A stretch of 64,000 nucleotides of DNA from Gaiellaceae bacterium (GCA_030446625.1 JAUJMY010000008.1:27449-91448), one strand, 5' to 3'. Shown: positions 7,848 through 16,544, counted from the stretch's first letter. Numbers and translations are program-made. The notes: a model not told the origin generated them from the sequence alone.

Positions 7848-8291
7848 TTAGACGGTGGTCCCGGCCAGCTCCGGCATCATGCCGAGCTGCGTCGCGATCG
7901 TCATCCCGTCGTAGTAGTCGCGACTTTCGACAATCTTGCCGTCCTGCACCTTGACGACGGTGCAGAAGTGAAGCTCCATTTGGCGCCCTGTAGGCGGTAC
8001 GTCGCCACCCGGAGTCTTCAGCGGCCCCGAGTGAGTGCCACGTCCGACTGCCTCGGCAAATCCCCAGTCTCCCGACGACACGACGTTGAGCACTTCGAGG
8101 TTGGCGTCGGGAAAAGCTGTCAGCCAGCCCTCGGCGTTCTTCCTCGCACCCTCGGGGCCACGGAACTTCTCGCCCGAGGCGACGTCGGTCAGCTCGAAAT
8201 TGTCGGCAGTGAGCGCCTCGATCGCGTCGTAGTCCTTGCTGTTGAGCGCTTCGAACAGCTTCCGAATGATGCTGCTGCTGTCTTCGGCCAT
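7848..8291 (-). CDS. SnoaL-like / ester-cyclase-type NTF2-fold protein
   Basis: 147 residues from an ATG preceded by GAGGAGGGC at normal spacing. The pattern IIRKLFEALNSKDYDAIEALTADNFELTDVASG, then GPEGARKNAEGWLTAFPDANLEV and GKIVESRDYYDGMTIATQLGM, is typical of SnoaL-like polyketide-cyclase-related NTF2-fold proteins of about 140 residues. Ligand and reaction unknown; many are small-molecule-binding or cyclase/isomerase enzymes. It lies downstream of the selenoprotein-like redoxin on the same strand but about 125 bp away. Confidence 0.8.
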   Translation of the reverse strand: MAEDSSSIIRKLFEALNSKDYDAIEALTADNFELTDVASGEKFRGPEGARKNAEGWLTAFPDANLEVLNVVSSGDWGFAEAVGRGTHSGPLKTPGGDVPPTGRQMELHFCTVVKVQDGKIVESRDYYDGMTIATQLGMMPELAGTTV

Positions 8292-8417
8292 TTGCCCTCC
8301 TCTTTCACGGTCATGGCGCCGCGCTCGGCCGGCCGACCCTACGCCTCCGATCGAGCGCAAGCAAGCGTACGGGCGACCCCATCAGCATCCGGATCGGCAC
8401 AAAACCCTTCCTCACGC

Positions 8418-9407
8418 TCACAAGCCGGGTGGCGGGGGGTAGTACTCGCCCGGCGGCGTGGCCTCCACGGCGGCCCGGAACTGCTCGGCGGCGTCGGTGG
8501 GTTGCTCGAGCGCGAGCGCCTGACGGCGGAAGTTCCAGCTCCTCGGCCGCAGGCGCACTGCCTCCGCAAAGTGCCGGTGCGCGTCGAGACCACGGTCGTG
8601 GAGGTAGACGCCCAGGCGGAAGTGGGCCGCAGCGAGACTCTCGCCGGCCTCCGGCAGCGGCAGGTTCAGTGCGTGCTCCCCCGCAAGCACCCATGCACGG
8701 ATCGCATCGAGATAGGCGGCACGTGTGCGCCGCTGCTGGGCGCGGCCCGTCTCGGTCAGTGTGCGTGTCTCGGGGTCGATCTCCGTCCGCCACGCCTCGC
8801 TCGCCCCCGCCGTCTCGGTCGGTCGGACAACAGCGCCGTGCTCATCGATCCAGACGGCGCTCGGGACGTTGACCATCCCGTAGAGCTCCGCGACGAGGTG
8901 CCGTGTGTCGATCAGGCACGGGTACGTCGGCTCGGCCTGGCGGATCCACTCCTCCGTTGCCTCCGCACCGCTCGCGTCCAGCGCGACTGCGATCGGGGTG
9001 AACGCCTCTTTCTCGAGCTCGCGGTGGAGTGCCTGCCACACGGGCAGGTCATGGCGGCATCCTCACCAGGACGCCCAGCTGACGAGCAGCACTTTCATGC
9101 CGCGGTAGTCGGTCAGCGAGTGCAGGTGGCCGTCGAGATCGGGCAGCGTGAAGTCGGGAGCGTCCATCGAGCCGGTAGCACGCTGCGGTTCGCCGAACGC
9201 CCATATGTCTCCCTCGCGCGCTACGGGCTGGCCGAGGCGCTTCGCGAAGGCGGCGAGATCGACGCGGCCATTTGCGAGCGGGAACGGGACACACAACTCG
9301 CCGCGGCAGAGGCCCTCGGGCTTGGCGACCCAGCCGATCCCCTCCGGCTCGACGAGAAGGCTCGGCGACTCGAACGGTTCGCCTACGCCGTAGATGATCG
9401 TGGCCAC
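8418..9407 (-). CDS. Redoxin (ResA/AhpC-TSA-like) with in-frame UGA at the redox-active site: probable selenoprotein
   Basis: The reading frame is continuous on both sides of a TGA at 9065-9063. Conceptual protein of 329 residues from GTG 9407: an N-terminal region with GWVAKPEGLCRGELCVPF, a thioredoxin-fold domain from MDAPDFTLPDLDGHLHSL (81-98) and VLLVSWASW, then UGA at codon 115, GCRHDLPVWQALHREL and VALDASG. The domain ends with LYGMVNVPSAVWIDEHG, including the cis-Pro region of thioredoxin folds. The C-terminal ~100 residues are helical and TPR-like. The UGA replaces exactly the first Cys of the W-C motif (W-A-S-W-U-G-C), and a hairpin follows it. Related redoxins with selenocysteine at this spot are known. 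A dead gene is the alternative, but there is no other lesion over 330 codons. Confidence 0.8.
9032..9048 (-). promoter_or_regulatory. Candidate bacterial SECIS hairpin
   Basis: Fourteen nt after the UGA codon, CCTGCC-CGTGT-GGCAGG forms a 6-bp GC-rich stem with a 5-nt loop containing G-U. Bacterial SECIS elements are short hairpins just downstream of UGA with a GU in the apical loop, read by SelB. The loop lies 20-25 nt after UGA, within the known spacing range. Confidence 0.6.
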
Positions 9408-9568
9408 GCGACCAAGCCTGCCAGACGACGGTCGTTGGTGGCGGAATCGTTCGCCGGCGTCGATCCAGGCGGCTTCGCGCGCCTGTCTCGGTTGTCTGAA
9501 TGACGATGATCGCGATCCCGGCCACGGCCGCCACTCCACCCGCGCCCACGTCGAACTCAGGCCCCCGT

Positions 9569-9613
9569 GATCGCGACCAGGATTCGGCGGTTCGAGTCCG
9601 CCTAGCTCCACCT
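9569..9613 (+). repeat. Degenerate 3' half of tRNA-Ala(CGC): possible attachment-site scar
   Basis: Starts at GATCGC (anticodon loop of the intact gene), has small changes and a 1-nt deletion in the anticodon-stem/variable region, then an exact copy from GGCGGTTCGAGT through the 3' end plus CC. There is no 5' half. The start point matches that of the exact fragment at 20581, as expected if a recombinase crosses over in the anticodon loop. Confidence 0.75.
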
Positions 9614-10093
9614 AAAACCGCTGCGCAGGACGGGTTCGCATCGCGAGCTCGCGTCGCGCCTACGTCCGGTCTACCGTCGTTCTACCGGCACGGCGGCGAG
9701 GATTCGCCGCGGCTCCTCAACCCGCGACCGCAGCCGTCACGCTGATGGCCGCGCGGACGGGCTACGTGCTCGAAAAGGTGGGCATTCAAGGGCCGGGTTT
9801 GGGGGGGTCGGACCATCGAGCGGACGCTCCGTTCGGAGGGTGTCGCGGACGTGGAGATCGAGGTGCGCGCGTGGGACGAACATCACCGCCGGACGGCTCG
9901 GCTTGGTCGCCGCTTCCCGGGACGGGAGAGCGTATCGTTGTCTCAATTGACAACAAGGGCGTGCCTGCTTCTGCTTACTCGGCCGGTGGGCACCCGCGCG
10001 GCGCGAGCACTGTCGTTAGAGCCTCTGGCGGAGCGATCCGGACAGAGCCCGGGGCCCGCGTCGAGAGCGCGACAGCTTCCCGTGCGCCCGGCT
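9614..10093 (+). other. Gene-poor stretch with decayed sequence and one operator-like palindrome
   Basis: No supported gene. About 9800-9925 the plus frame reads TIERTLRSEGVADVEIEVRA, which looks protein-like but has no start and no clean continuation, so it may be the tail of a lost gene. The stretch also holds the degraded copy of the hairpin found after the intact tRNA and a GTTGTC/GACAAC palindrome, listed separately. Confidence 0.4.
9937..9954. promoter_or_regulatory. Operator-like inverted repeat
   Basis: GTTGTC-TCAATT-GACAAC: 6-bp perfect arms around an AT-rich 6-nt centre in otherwise GC-rich DNA. It resembles MarR-type operators, but no regulator gene adjoins it. Confidence 0.35.
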
Positions 10094-10327
10094 TCAGTCG
10101 CCCCCGAACAGCAGGACGTGCTCTGTGACTTCGTCGTCCACACGGGGTTGGCTGCCAGCGTCGACCTCGCGATGCGGGGTGGCGCAAAGCGTGACGATGC
10201 CGCCGTAGCCGCGTGGCCGGCGTCGACGGACGACGCGTTTCCTGATGGACGCGAGGAGGTGGCGTCCGAGGCGTGGGGTTGCGAGCAGGAAGGAAACGAT
10301 ACGCGCGTCGTCGTCCAGTCGAGTCAC
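10094..10327 (-). CDS. Small basic hypothetical protein
   Basis: 77 residues; the GTG start overlaps the stop of the zinc-ribbon gene upstream (GTGA), a coupling that argues for a real pair. Starts TRLDDDARIVSFLLATPRLG and has a strongly basic centre (RKRVVRRRRPRG) and a more acidic end. No domain recognised. Codon composition does not stand out, and a chance frame in GC-rich DNA remains possible. Confidence 0.4.
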   Translation of the reverse strand: MTRLDDDARIVSFLLATPRLGRHLLASIRKRVVRRRRPRGYGGIVTLCATPHREVDAGSQPRVDDEVTEHVLLFGGD

Positions 10328-10500
10328 GAGCGGTCAGTTGATGATCGAGATGAAGGAGCAACCTGCGTGTCGTCGCGATCGCAGAATGCGATGACTCCTG
10401 CGCGTCCGCAGAGGTTCTGCCAGGTCCACGGCGGACTGGAAAAGTAGAACCACGACAGGTTCTCGCCTCGCACACCGCACGTCGGGCAGGCAGGTGGCAC
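10324..10500 (-). CDS. Small zinc-ribbon-like protein
   Basis: 58 residues from GTG (VPPACPTCG). C-P-T-C-G near the N-terminus, then WFYFSSPPWTWQNLCGRAG and FCD. This C-x2-C ... W-x-W-x-N-L-C-G-R ... C arrangement resembles a recurring small zinc-ribbon family of unknown function in bacteria. The C-terminus after FCDRDDTQV is unlike the family, which normally has another Cys pair there, so the protein may be truncated. Probable two-gene unit with the basic protein downstream. Confidence 0.5.
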   Translation of the reverse strand: MPPACPTCGVRGENLSWFYFSSPPWTWQNLCGRAGVIAFCDRDDTQVAPSSRSSTDRS

Positions 10501-10550
10501 AGCCGGGGGAGGAACCGGGACGCTAGGTCGGCCGGGCGGCCGCGGGAGGT

Positions 10551-11153
10551 TTACATTCCGGGGATCGGCGAAGCCTCTGACTGCAGGGCCGCCGCGCGGT
10601 TCGCCAACCACACGACCGCCGACTCAAGTGCCGGCGGATCGCCGCGGGCGTGATCGCTCAACCACCGTCGGGCGGTCTCGAGGTCTCCGGTCGGCTCCGA
10701 CAACCACGAACAAACGTTCATCCCGCCCAAGCTCTGGGCGATCACGAGCCTGCCGCGCTCGAACGCATCAACGCCCGCGGCCGCCTCGAGCACCTCGCCG
10801 CACTTGGCGAAGGTTTCCGCAATCGTCTGCGCTCGCTCTCCCTGATCCATGTAGATACCGCCCCAGCCGAGTTGGACGAACAGCGCGACTCGACCGTAGA
10901 CGAGGTGGTAGTTGATCGCGTACGAGTTCACCCCGTGGCCTGCATGGCTGACCGCGACGTAGTTGTCGATTCGGCCAGCGACGGCCTCACCGAGGTAACG
11001 ATGGAACCCGTACATCTGCATCGCATCGATCTCTCGCGTGGCGTAACACCACTCCGAGACCCGACGAAACCGATCGCGCAATGCAGCCGGTATCGGGGGA
11101 AGGACGAGGCCAGAACGCTCGAACAGCTCCCGCGCTTCCTCGATCGCAGTCAT
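10551..11153 (-). CDS. Hypothetical protein of about 200 residues
   Basis: Well-composed protein starting MTAIEEARELFERSGLVLPPIP. Features seen: WCYATREIDAMQMYGFHRYL, a middle region NYVAVSHAGHGVNSYAINYHLVYGRVALFVQLGWGGIYMD, and RGRLVIAQSLGGMNVC. No family recognised with confidence and no signal peptide. The A/E-rich C-terminal half may be helical. It is isolated between gene-poor stretches of the accessory region; function unknown. Confidence 0.7.
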   Translation of the reverse strand: MTAIEEARELFERSGLVLPPIPAALRDRFRRVSEWCYATREIDAMQMYGFHRYLGEAVAGRIDNYVAVSHAGHGVNSYAINYHLVYGRVALFVQLGWGGIYMDQGERAQTIAETFAKCGEVLEAAAGVDAFERGRLVIAQSLGGMNVCSWLSEPTGDLETARRWLSDHARGDPPALESAVVWLANRAAALQSEASPIPGM

Positions 11154-11795
11154 ATAGGGCGATTTTAGTCGCGCGGGATCGAGTGCGCGGACGCGCGCGG
11201 CTACTCCTCGACGCCGATCAGCGGGGTCTTCGATCTCGGCGCCGCGCGGTCGTTGCTCACGATGGCGACGCGACGCCGAACTCCCGCGCCGCGCATCTGC
11301 CGCAGTACCACGCGAGTTCGTCGAGATCGGCGTCGGCGACGCGTTCGGCCAGCTCCTCGGCCTCGTCGATGCCGCCGCGCGGCGCTAGCACGAGGGTTGG
11401 AGCCTCAGCGCGGAGCTAAGCGGCGCCGTGGCGTGACCCCGGAGCAGGCCGCCGGTCGTCGGGGGAGGGTCGGTTCGCGAGCGCGTCAGTGGCGGACGAC
11501 GACCTGTGCCTCAGCAACGGGAAGGAAGCAGGCAGCCTGCTCGGGGGCCAGACTGTCTATCGCCCCGAGGCTGCCGCCTTGCACACAACCAGGAGAGCCA
11601 ACCAGGAGGTGCCGGCACTGTTCGTGCCGTTCCTCGTCAGTGGGAGCTGCAGCCGGCCTAGAGGAGCGACCGAACGGACGCGGCGACGTCATCCGTCGTT
11701 GCGTCGCCGCCGACGTCGGGTGACGACGCCCGCCGTCACCGTCGCGTCGACTGCGGATTGGCGCGGCGATCCGCACGCGCGTGTGGGGGCGCGCC
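11154..11795. other. Gene-poor stretch; one possible 44-residue Cys-containing peptide on the minus strand
   Basis: No gene of normal size is supported. On the minus strand at 11391-11257 a GTG frame reads VLAPRGGIDEAEELAERV, then LDELAWYCGRCAAREFG before a TGA. It has natural composition with a C-G-R-C pair and may be a small metal-binding peptide or a gene fragment. The remainder shows only arginine-rich chance frames. Confidence 0.35.
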
Positions 11796-12245
11796 TCAGT
11801 TGCGACGCGAGCCCGTGCCCACGACGGCCCCGAAGAGCAGGTGGTCGAGCACAAGCGCGAGGCGCTCGCCGGCGGGGCGCTCCCGCGGCTCCGCGGGGCC
11901 GAACAGGACAGGCGCGACCGCGGCCTCGAACGCGACCCACATCGCGACCCCGTACGCCGGCCCGGCCCATGGCCGGCGCCGTACCCCGGCCGGCAGGGCG
12001 CCGTAGACACCTCCGGCGACCGCGCCGTACGCCCAGTGCGCGAGCTCGATCGCTTCGTCGCGCCGACTCGCCGGGACGCGCGCGAAGAGCTGTGGCACCC
12101 CCTTTCGCGCGACCCGCTCCGGGGGCGACTCGCGCATCAACCCCAGGCCCTTCGTCACCCGTCGGACCCCCGTCATCGCCATCGCCGCGACCACGCCGCG
12201 CACAGCACCGTCCACGGGACGCTGCCTTGAGTACGACGTCGCCAT
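11796..12245 (-). CDS. YagU/DUF1440-like membrane-associated protein
   Basis: 149 residues from ATG. Starts with a short basic N-terminus, then VVAAMAMTGVRRVTKGLGLM, the start pattern of the YagU-like family (first helix and M-T-G-x-R). A central segment AIELAHWAYGAVAGGVYGALP and a later GPAYGVAMWVAFEAAVAPVLFG form further hydrophobic helices; the C-terminus is LALVLDHLLFGAVVG. Predicted small integral membrane protein of unknown role. A second, unrelated-length membrane protein with a similar plan lies at 53.5 kb. Confidence 0.75.
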   Translation of the reverse strand: MATSYSRQRPVDGAVRGVVAAMAMTGVRRVTKGLGLMRESPPERVARKGVPQLFARVPASRRDEAIELAHWAYGAVAGGVYGALPAGVRRRPWAGPAYGVAMWVAFEAAVAPVLFGPAEPRERPAGERLALVLDHLLFGAVVGTGSRRN

Positions 12246-12539
12246 GAAATACCGATCCCCGCCCGGGTCGGCGGGAAACGCTGTCGAGCGTTAACACGGA
12301 GAGCGGCACCGCCCTCACCATGCTGAGCCGCTCTGCCAAGCCGGCGCGCGCAGTACTACACGGCGGCGAACTCCAGACATCAACCTCCTGGGAGGCAACC
12401 ACGGGGACCACTCGCGCGCCGGGGCTCGTCCGTTCCCAGTAGCCGCGCGCCGCGTATTGTGCCGCCGACTATCAGCGGCGCCGGCGAAGAGCGCCGGCCT
12501 TGCCGACAGCGGAACGGGAGTGACGGAGGCGACAGCAGC

Positions 12540-13568
12540 GTGATCGAGGGCGCTAGACCGGACCCACTTGTGTCGCGCGCCCAGTACCGGCCCGGCGACG
12601 ACGACGCTCTGGTGCTCGCGCGCGACCGCACCGTGTTGCTCGTCATCGACCCGGTCAACGACTTTCTCGCCGAAGGCGGCGCCGCCTGGGATCTGACGAA
12701 GGCGACGGTGGAGAAGCACGACGTCGTCCGGAACCTCGAGCGCGCGATTGACGGCGCGCGTGCACGCGGCATCGCCGTGTTGTTCGCTCCCATGGCGTAC
12801 ACGGAGGCCGATTACGCCGACGCACAACTGCAGCGGCGCAGCGGCATCAACCGCCTGATGTTCGAGCGCAAGATGTTCCTCGCGGGCAGCTGGGGCGCAG
12901 ACTTCCACCCGGATCTGCGACCACGCGACGACGAGGTGGTCCTCCTTCCGCACAAGGGCATCGACGTCTTCGAGACGGATCTGCCCGAGCATCTCGAGCG
13001 GCTCGGCACGACGCACCTCGTGATCGCGGGAATGACGGCGAGCCTCTGCTGCGAATCGACCGGGCGCCGCGCGATGGAGCGCGGCTACGACGTCACGTTC
13101 CTCTCGAACGCGATCGGCGCCGACAATCCCGCGTCGTACGAGGCGGCGATCCACCTCAACTACCCGCTGATCGCGAACGCGGTGCTCGAGGTCGAAGAGT
13201 TCCTTGCCGGCCTCGACGACCAAGCCGGCGCGCCTCCCGCGGCCGGCGATCGCGTCCTCGGGTCTGACCACGGCGAGATCGGCGAGGTCAAGGAAGTCGT
13301 CGAGCCGGCGGAGGACGTAGCCGCCCACCTGGTCGTGGCGCGGGGCGCCATCTTCGAGCGCGAGACGTACATCCCGCTCGACGCGGTCGTGAGGAGGGTC
13401 GGACGCGACGTGTTCGTGAACATCCCGAAGCTGGTCGTTCAGAAGATGCCGTGGGACGCTCCACCGTCGGCGGCCGAGGACGAGGCGAAGCGAGGGCCGC
13501 GGGCGCCCGAGGTGGACCGCCTCTACGGTTCGCGCGACCCGTCGGCGTGGGACGCCGGCCGCCGTTGA
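12540..13568 (+). CDS. Isochorismatase-like cysteine hydrolase with C-terminal PRC-barrel-like domain
   Basis: About 342 residues from GTG, with GGAGG 12 nt upstream. Residues ~25-230 are a cysteine-hydrolase fold: TVLLVIDPVNDF (Asp), a central Lys in ERKMF, and HLVIAGMTASLCCESTGRRA, where the second of the paired cysteines fits the nucleophile position. After a short linker, GDRVLGSDHGEIGEVKEV and FERETYIPLDAVVR resemble PRC-barrel / DUF2171-type domains that bind partner proteins or RNA. The fusion is unusual; family hydrolases are normally about 200 residues. Substrate unknown (nicotinamide-, carbamoyl- and other amide hydrolases share the fold). Confidence 0.8.
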   Translation: MIEGARPDPLVSRAQYRPGDDDALVLARDRTVLLVIDPVNDFLAEGGAAWDLTKATVEKHDVVRNLERAIDGARARGIAVLFAPMAYTEADYADAQLQRRSGINRLMFERKMFLAGSWGADFHPDLRPRDDEVVLLPHKGIDVFETDLPEHLERLGTTHLVIAGMTASLCCESTGRRAMERGYDVTFLSNAIGADNPASYEAAIHLNYPLIANAVLEVEEFLAGLDDQAGAPPAAGDRVLGSDHGEIGEVKEVVEPAEDVAAHLVVARGAIFERETYIPLDAVVRRVGRDVFVNIPKLVVQKMPWDAPPSAAEDEAKRGPRAPEVDRLYGSRDPSAWDAGRR

Positions 13569-13677
13569 GCGCCCGCGCCTGAGCGTGCAGCACGTGACGC
13601 GTTTCCGGGCGCGGTTGCGAATCGGTGCTTCGCGGTGAGAAAGAGGGAGAGATGCGGACGCCTCGCCTGAGGAAGCG

Positions 13678-14946
13678 ATGAGGCTGCTCCTCGTCGTCGC
13701 GGCAGTCGCGGCACTCGCCGTCCCTGCGGGCGCATCCGCGGCCACACCGCCCCGGGTCCTCGTGGTCGAGTTCGCGAACGACGTGAACCCGGTGACTCGC
13801 GACTACCTGGTCGGCGAGATCGAGCGGGCCGGCGAGGACGGGTTCGCGGCCATCGTCGTCCTCCTCGATACGCCGGGCGGGCTCGCCTCGTCGATGACGG
13901 ACATCGTCAAGGCGGAGCTCGCCTCGCGGATCCCGGTGATCGTCTACGTGTCGCCCGAGGGGGCGCGTGCCGCGTCGGCGGGCGTGTGGATCGGGCAGGC
14001 GGCGGACATCCTCGCGATGGCGCCGCAGACCAACATCGGGTCGTCGACGCCGATCGACGTCAGTGGCGGCGACATCCAGAAGGACCGCCGGCGCAAGGCG
14101 GTGAACGACGCGGCCGCATCCCTGCGAGCGCTCGCGAAGAGCCACGGCCGGAACGTCCGCTGGGCCGATCGCGCCGTGCGGCAGGCGTCGAACGTGACGG
14201 CGAGCGAGGCCCTCGAGCAGAACGTCATCGACGTGGTCGTATCGACGCTGCCGCGTCTGCTCGAGACGGTCGACGGGCGGAAGACCGTCCCCAAGGGGCT
14301 CGTGCTCCAGACCGCCGGCGCTCGCATCGAGCGAGTCGAGATGTCGGCGTGGAAGAAGGCGCTCGACCTGCTGATCGACCCCAACATCATCGCGCTCATG
14401 CTCTCGATCGGGCTCCTCGGGATCGTCGTCGAGCTCTGGAACCCGGGCCTGATCTTCCCCGGCGCCGTCGGCGGCATCTCGCTGATCCTCGGCCTCTTCG
14501 GCCTGCAGGTACTGCCGGTGAGCGTGGCGGGTGTCCTGATGATGCTGCTCGCGGCAGCGTTCTTCGTGACCGAGCTGTTCGTTCCGAGCCACGGCGCGCT
14601 CACCGCCGCCGGCGCCGTCACCTTCGTGATCGGCGCTCTGCTCCTCTTCGATCCGGCGGGACCCACGTATCAGGTCTCGCTCGCCGTCGCGCTCGCGATC
14701 GCGGGCACGATCTCCGCGTTCATGCTCGGCGCGATGGCGAAGGTCGTACAGGTGCGACGGCGGCCGGTGGAGGTGGGACTGCACGACCTCGTCGGCCGGC
14801 GAGGCCACGCGCGGAGCGGCGGGATGGTCTTCGTAAACGGCGAGCTCTGGCAGGCGCGCGCGGCCTCGGGCGCCGAGCTGGAGCCGGGCGACGAGGTCGA
14901 GGTCGAGTCGGTCGACGGCCTATCGCTGATTGTGCGGCGCGTCTAG
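13678..14946 (+). CDS. NfeD long form: membrane-bound ClpP-class serine protease
   Basis: 422 residues. Cleavable signal peptide (LLLVVAAVAALAVPAGASA), then a ClpP-like protease domain: DTPGGLASSM, GARAASAGVWI with the likely nucleophile Ser, and NIGSSTPI. Next come a block of about four or five TM helices (from NIIALMLSIGLLGIVVELWNPG) and a C-terminal OB-fold-like NfeD domain (VGRRGHARSGGMVFVNGELW). In other bacteria long NfeD proteins act with stomatin/prohibitin partners and cleave their hydrophobic C-termini. The slipin gene directly follows with a 9-bp gap, the standard arrangement. Confidence 0.93.
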   Translation: MRLLLVVAAVAALAVPAGASAATPPRVLVVEFANDVNPVTRDYLVGEIERAGEDGFAAIVVLLDTPGGLASSMTDIVKAELASRIPVIVYVSPEGARAASAGVWIGQAADILAMAPQTNIGSSTPIDVSGGDIQKDRRRKAVNDAAASLRALAKSHGRNVRWADRAVRQASNVTASEALEQNVIDVVVSTLPRLLETVDGRKTVPKGLVLQTAGARIERVEMSAWKKALDLLIDPNIIALMLSIGLLGIVVELWNPGLIFPGAVGGISLILGLFGLQVLPVSVAGVLMMLLAAAFFVTELFVPSHGALTAAGAVTFVIGALLLFDPAGPTYQVSLAVALAIAGTISAFMLGAMAKVVQVRRRPVEVGLHDLVGRRGHARSGGMVFVNGELWQARAASGAELEPGDEVEVESVDGLSLIVRRV

Positions 14947-14955
14947 GATCGTCCG

Positions 14956-15723
14956 ATGGCCGGCTTCTTCGTCATCGCGGCAGTCGCCGTCATCGTCCTG
15001 TTGTTCGTCGCGTCGGCGCTCAAGATCGCACGCGAGTACGAACGGGGCGTCGTCTTCCGGCTCGGCCGCCTGCTCGACCCGCCGAAGGGACCGGGGCTCT
15101 TCGTCCTCATTCCGATCGTCGACCGGATGGTGAGGGTCGACCTGCGGACGATCACGCTCAACGTGCCGCCGCAGGAGGTGATCACGAGGGACAACGTCCC
15201 CGTGCGCGTGAACGCCGTCGCCTACTTCCGGATCGTCGAGCCGAAGGCGGCGATCGTGCAGGTCGAGAACTTCATGGTCGCCACGTCGCAGATCGCGCAG
15301 ACGACGCTGCGGTCGGTCCTCGGTCAGCACCTCCTCGACGAGCTCCTCTCGGAGCGCGACAAGATCAACGCGATCCTGCAGCGGATCATCGACGAGGCGA
15401 CCTCGCCGTGGGGGATCAAGGTGTCGATCGTCGAGGTGAAGGACGTGGAGATTCCTTCGGGGATGCAACGCGCGATGGCGCGACAGGCCGAGGCCGAGCG
15501 CGAGCGGCGCGCCAAGGTGATCTCCGCGGAAGGTGAGTTTCAGGCGTCCGAGCGCCTGAAGGACGCGGCGAACGTTATGGCGCAGGCGCCGATGGCGCTC
15601 CAGCTGCGCTACCTGCAGACGTTGCTCGAGATCGGAGCGACGAACGCGACGACGATCGTCTTCCCGGCCCCGATCGACCTCATGAAGGAGTTCCTCTCGC
15701 GGGGGGACGGCGTCGGGAGGTGA
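14956..15723 (+). CDS. Slipin (stomatin-like SPFH-domain membrane protein)
   Basis: 255 residues. One N-terminal TM helix ([19 protein letters not shown]), then the SPFH core: [44 protein letters not shown], and the conserved [24 protein letters not shown] block. A coiled-coil segment [21 protein letters not shown] follows. Membrane microdomain scaffold; it would oligomerise at the cytoplasmic membrane and partner the upstream NfeD protease. In operon with nfeD. Confidence 0.95.
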   Translation: MAGFFVIAAVAVIVLLFVASALKIAREYERGVVFRLGRLLDPPKGPGLFVLIPIVDRMVRVDLRTITLNVPPQEVITRDNVPVRVNAVAYFRIVEPKAAIVQVENFMVATSQIAQTTLRSVLGQHLLDELLSERDKINAILQRIIDEATSPWGIKVSIVEVKDVEIPSGMQRAMARQAEAERERRAKVISAEGEFQASERLKDAANVMAQAPMALQLRYLQTLLEIGATNATTIVFPAPIDLMKEFLSRGDGVGR

Positions 15724-15742
15724 CCGCGCTCAGTCGCGTCGT

Positions 15743-16168
15743 TCAGCCGCGATCGACGAGCCGCGCGAGGATGTTGAGAACGATGATCAGCAGGAAGAGG
15801 AGCGGGAGCAGCCGCGCGAACCACGACGCCGCTGCGCCGGGTTCCTCGGTCTCTTCCTCGGCGTAGCCGACAGCCGAGTCATCCGCGTCGGTGCGCCGGT
15901 CCAGCTGCTCCGGGAGCACGCCGACCTCGATCGCCTCCCCCTCCTCGGAACTGCGGCGAATCGCCTCGAGGAGCCGCTCCGCCTCCTGTCGTTCGCCCGC
16001 GTCTCCACCGTCGCGAATCGCCGTCGCGAGCCGTTGCAGCTCCCGCAGCCTCTCGCTCCCCTCGAGCCGCGCCGGCTCGAGCACGTTCCACAGATAGACG
16101 AGCGCCTCGTCCGCTCGGCCGCGCGCGAGGCTCTTCCGAGCTCGCGTCAACTCGGCTCTCGCCGTCAT
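15743..16168 (-). CDS. C-terminally membrane-anchored hypothetical protein
   Basis: 141 residues. The N-terminal two thirds are helical and charged (LTRARKSLARGRADEALVYLWN resembles a TPR-like helix pair). An acidic linker (YAEEETEEPGAA) precedes a single C-terminal TM helix, WFARLLPLLFLLIIVLNILA, leaving a short tail: a tail-anchored topology. It converges on the nfeD-slipin operon with a 19-bp gap, so a link to that membrane system is possible but unproven. Confidence 0.7.
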   Translation of the reverse strand: MTARAELTRARKSLARGRADEALVYLWNVLEPARLEGSERLRELQRLATAIRDGGDAGERQEAERLLEAIRRSSEEGEAIEVGVLPEQLDRRTDADDSAVGYAEEETEEPGAAASWFARLLPLLFLLIIVLNILARLVDRG

Positions 16169-16215
16169 CGGTCCGTCACCGTAGCGCCCGGCCGACCGTA
16201 GCCTCTCTCATCGTC

Positions 16216-16365
16216 ATGAAAGGCAACTTCACCGGCTACTTCACGCATCCGCCAGCCGGCAACGACTTTCCGTCCGGCAGGATTTTCACCGTGACCGTAG
16301 ACCCCGCTTCTTGGCGAGTCAGCGACTGGTCGATCCAGCGCGTAGAGCCGATCCGTCTCGACTAG
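16216..16365 (+). CDS. Small hypothetical protein (49 residues)
   Basis: Frame MKGNFTGYFTHPPAGNDFPS followed by GRIFTVTVDPASWRVSDWSI and ending VEPIRLD. Balanced, beta-rich, low-arginine composition quite unlike chance frames in this GC-rich DNA. No clear ribosome-binding site, so it could be leaderless. It overlaps an antisense frame on the minus strand that looks spurious. Function unknown. Confidence 0.45.
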   Translation: MKGNFTGYFTHPPAGNDFPSGRIFTVTVDPASWRVSDWSIQRVEPIRLD

Positions 16366-16544
16366 GCAGGCTCGACTCCGCTCCACCTCGACCGCTAGAG
16401 ACGCTCGGTACGCGACGAGCGCCGAGGCGCCTGCCACACCCGATTGTCCGCCGGAGCTCGATCGAGCGCGCGGCGGCTCCTGCGCGTCGCGGGCGTGCCG
16501 GCCACGGCGCGTCGCGTTCGCCTCCGATCTAGCTGGCGCCCGCC

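Noticed and set aside
16165..16437. 90-residue minus-strand frame overlapping the tail-anchored protein start
   Set aside because: Overlaps a more protein-like 49-residue plus-strand gene and shows no family.
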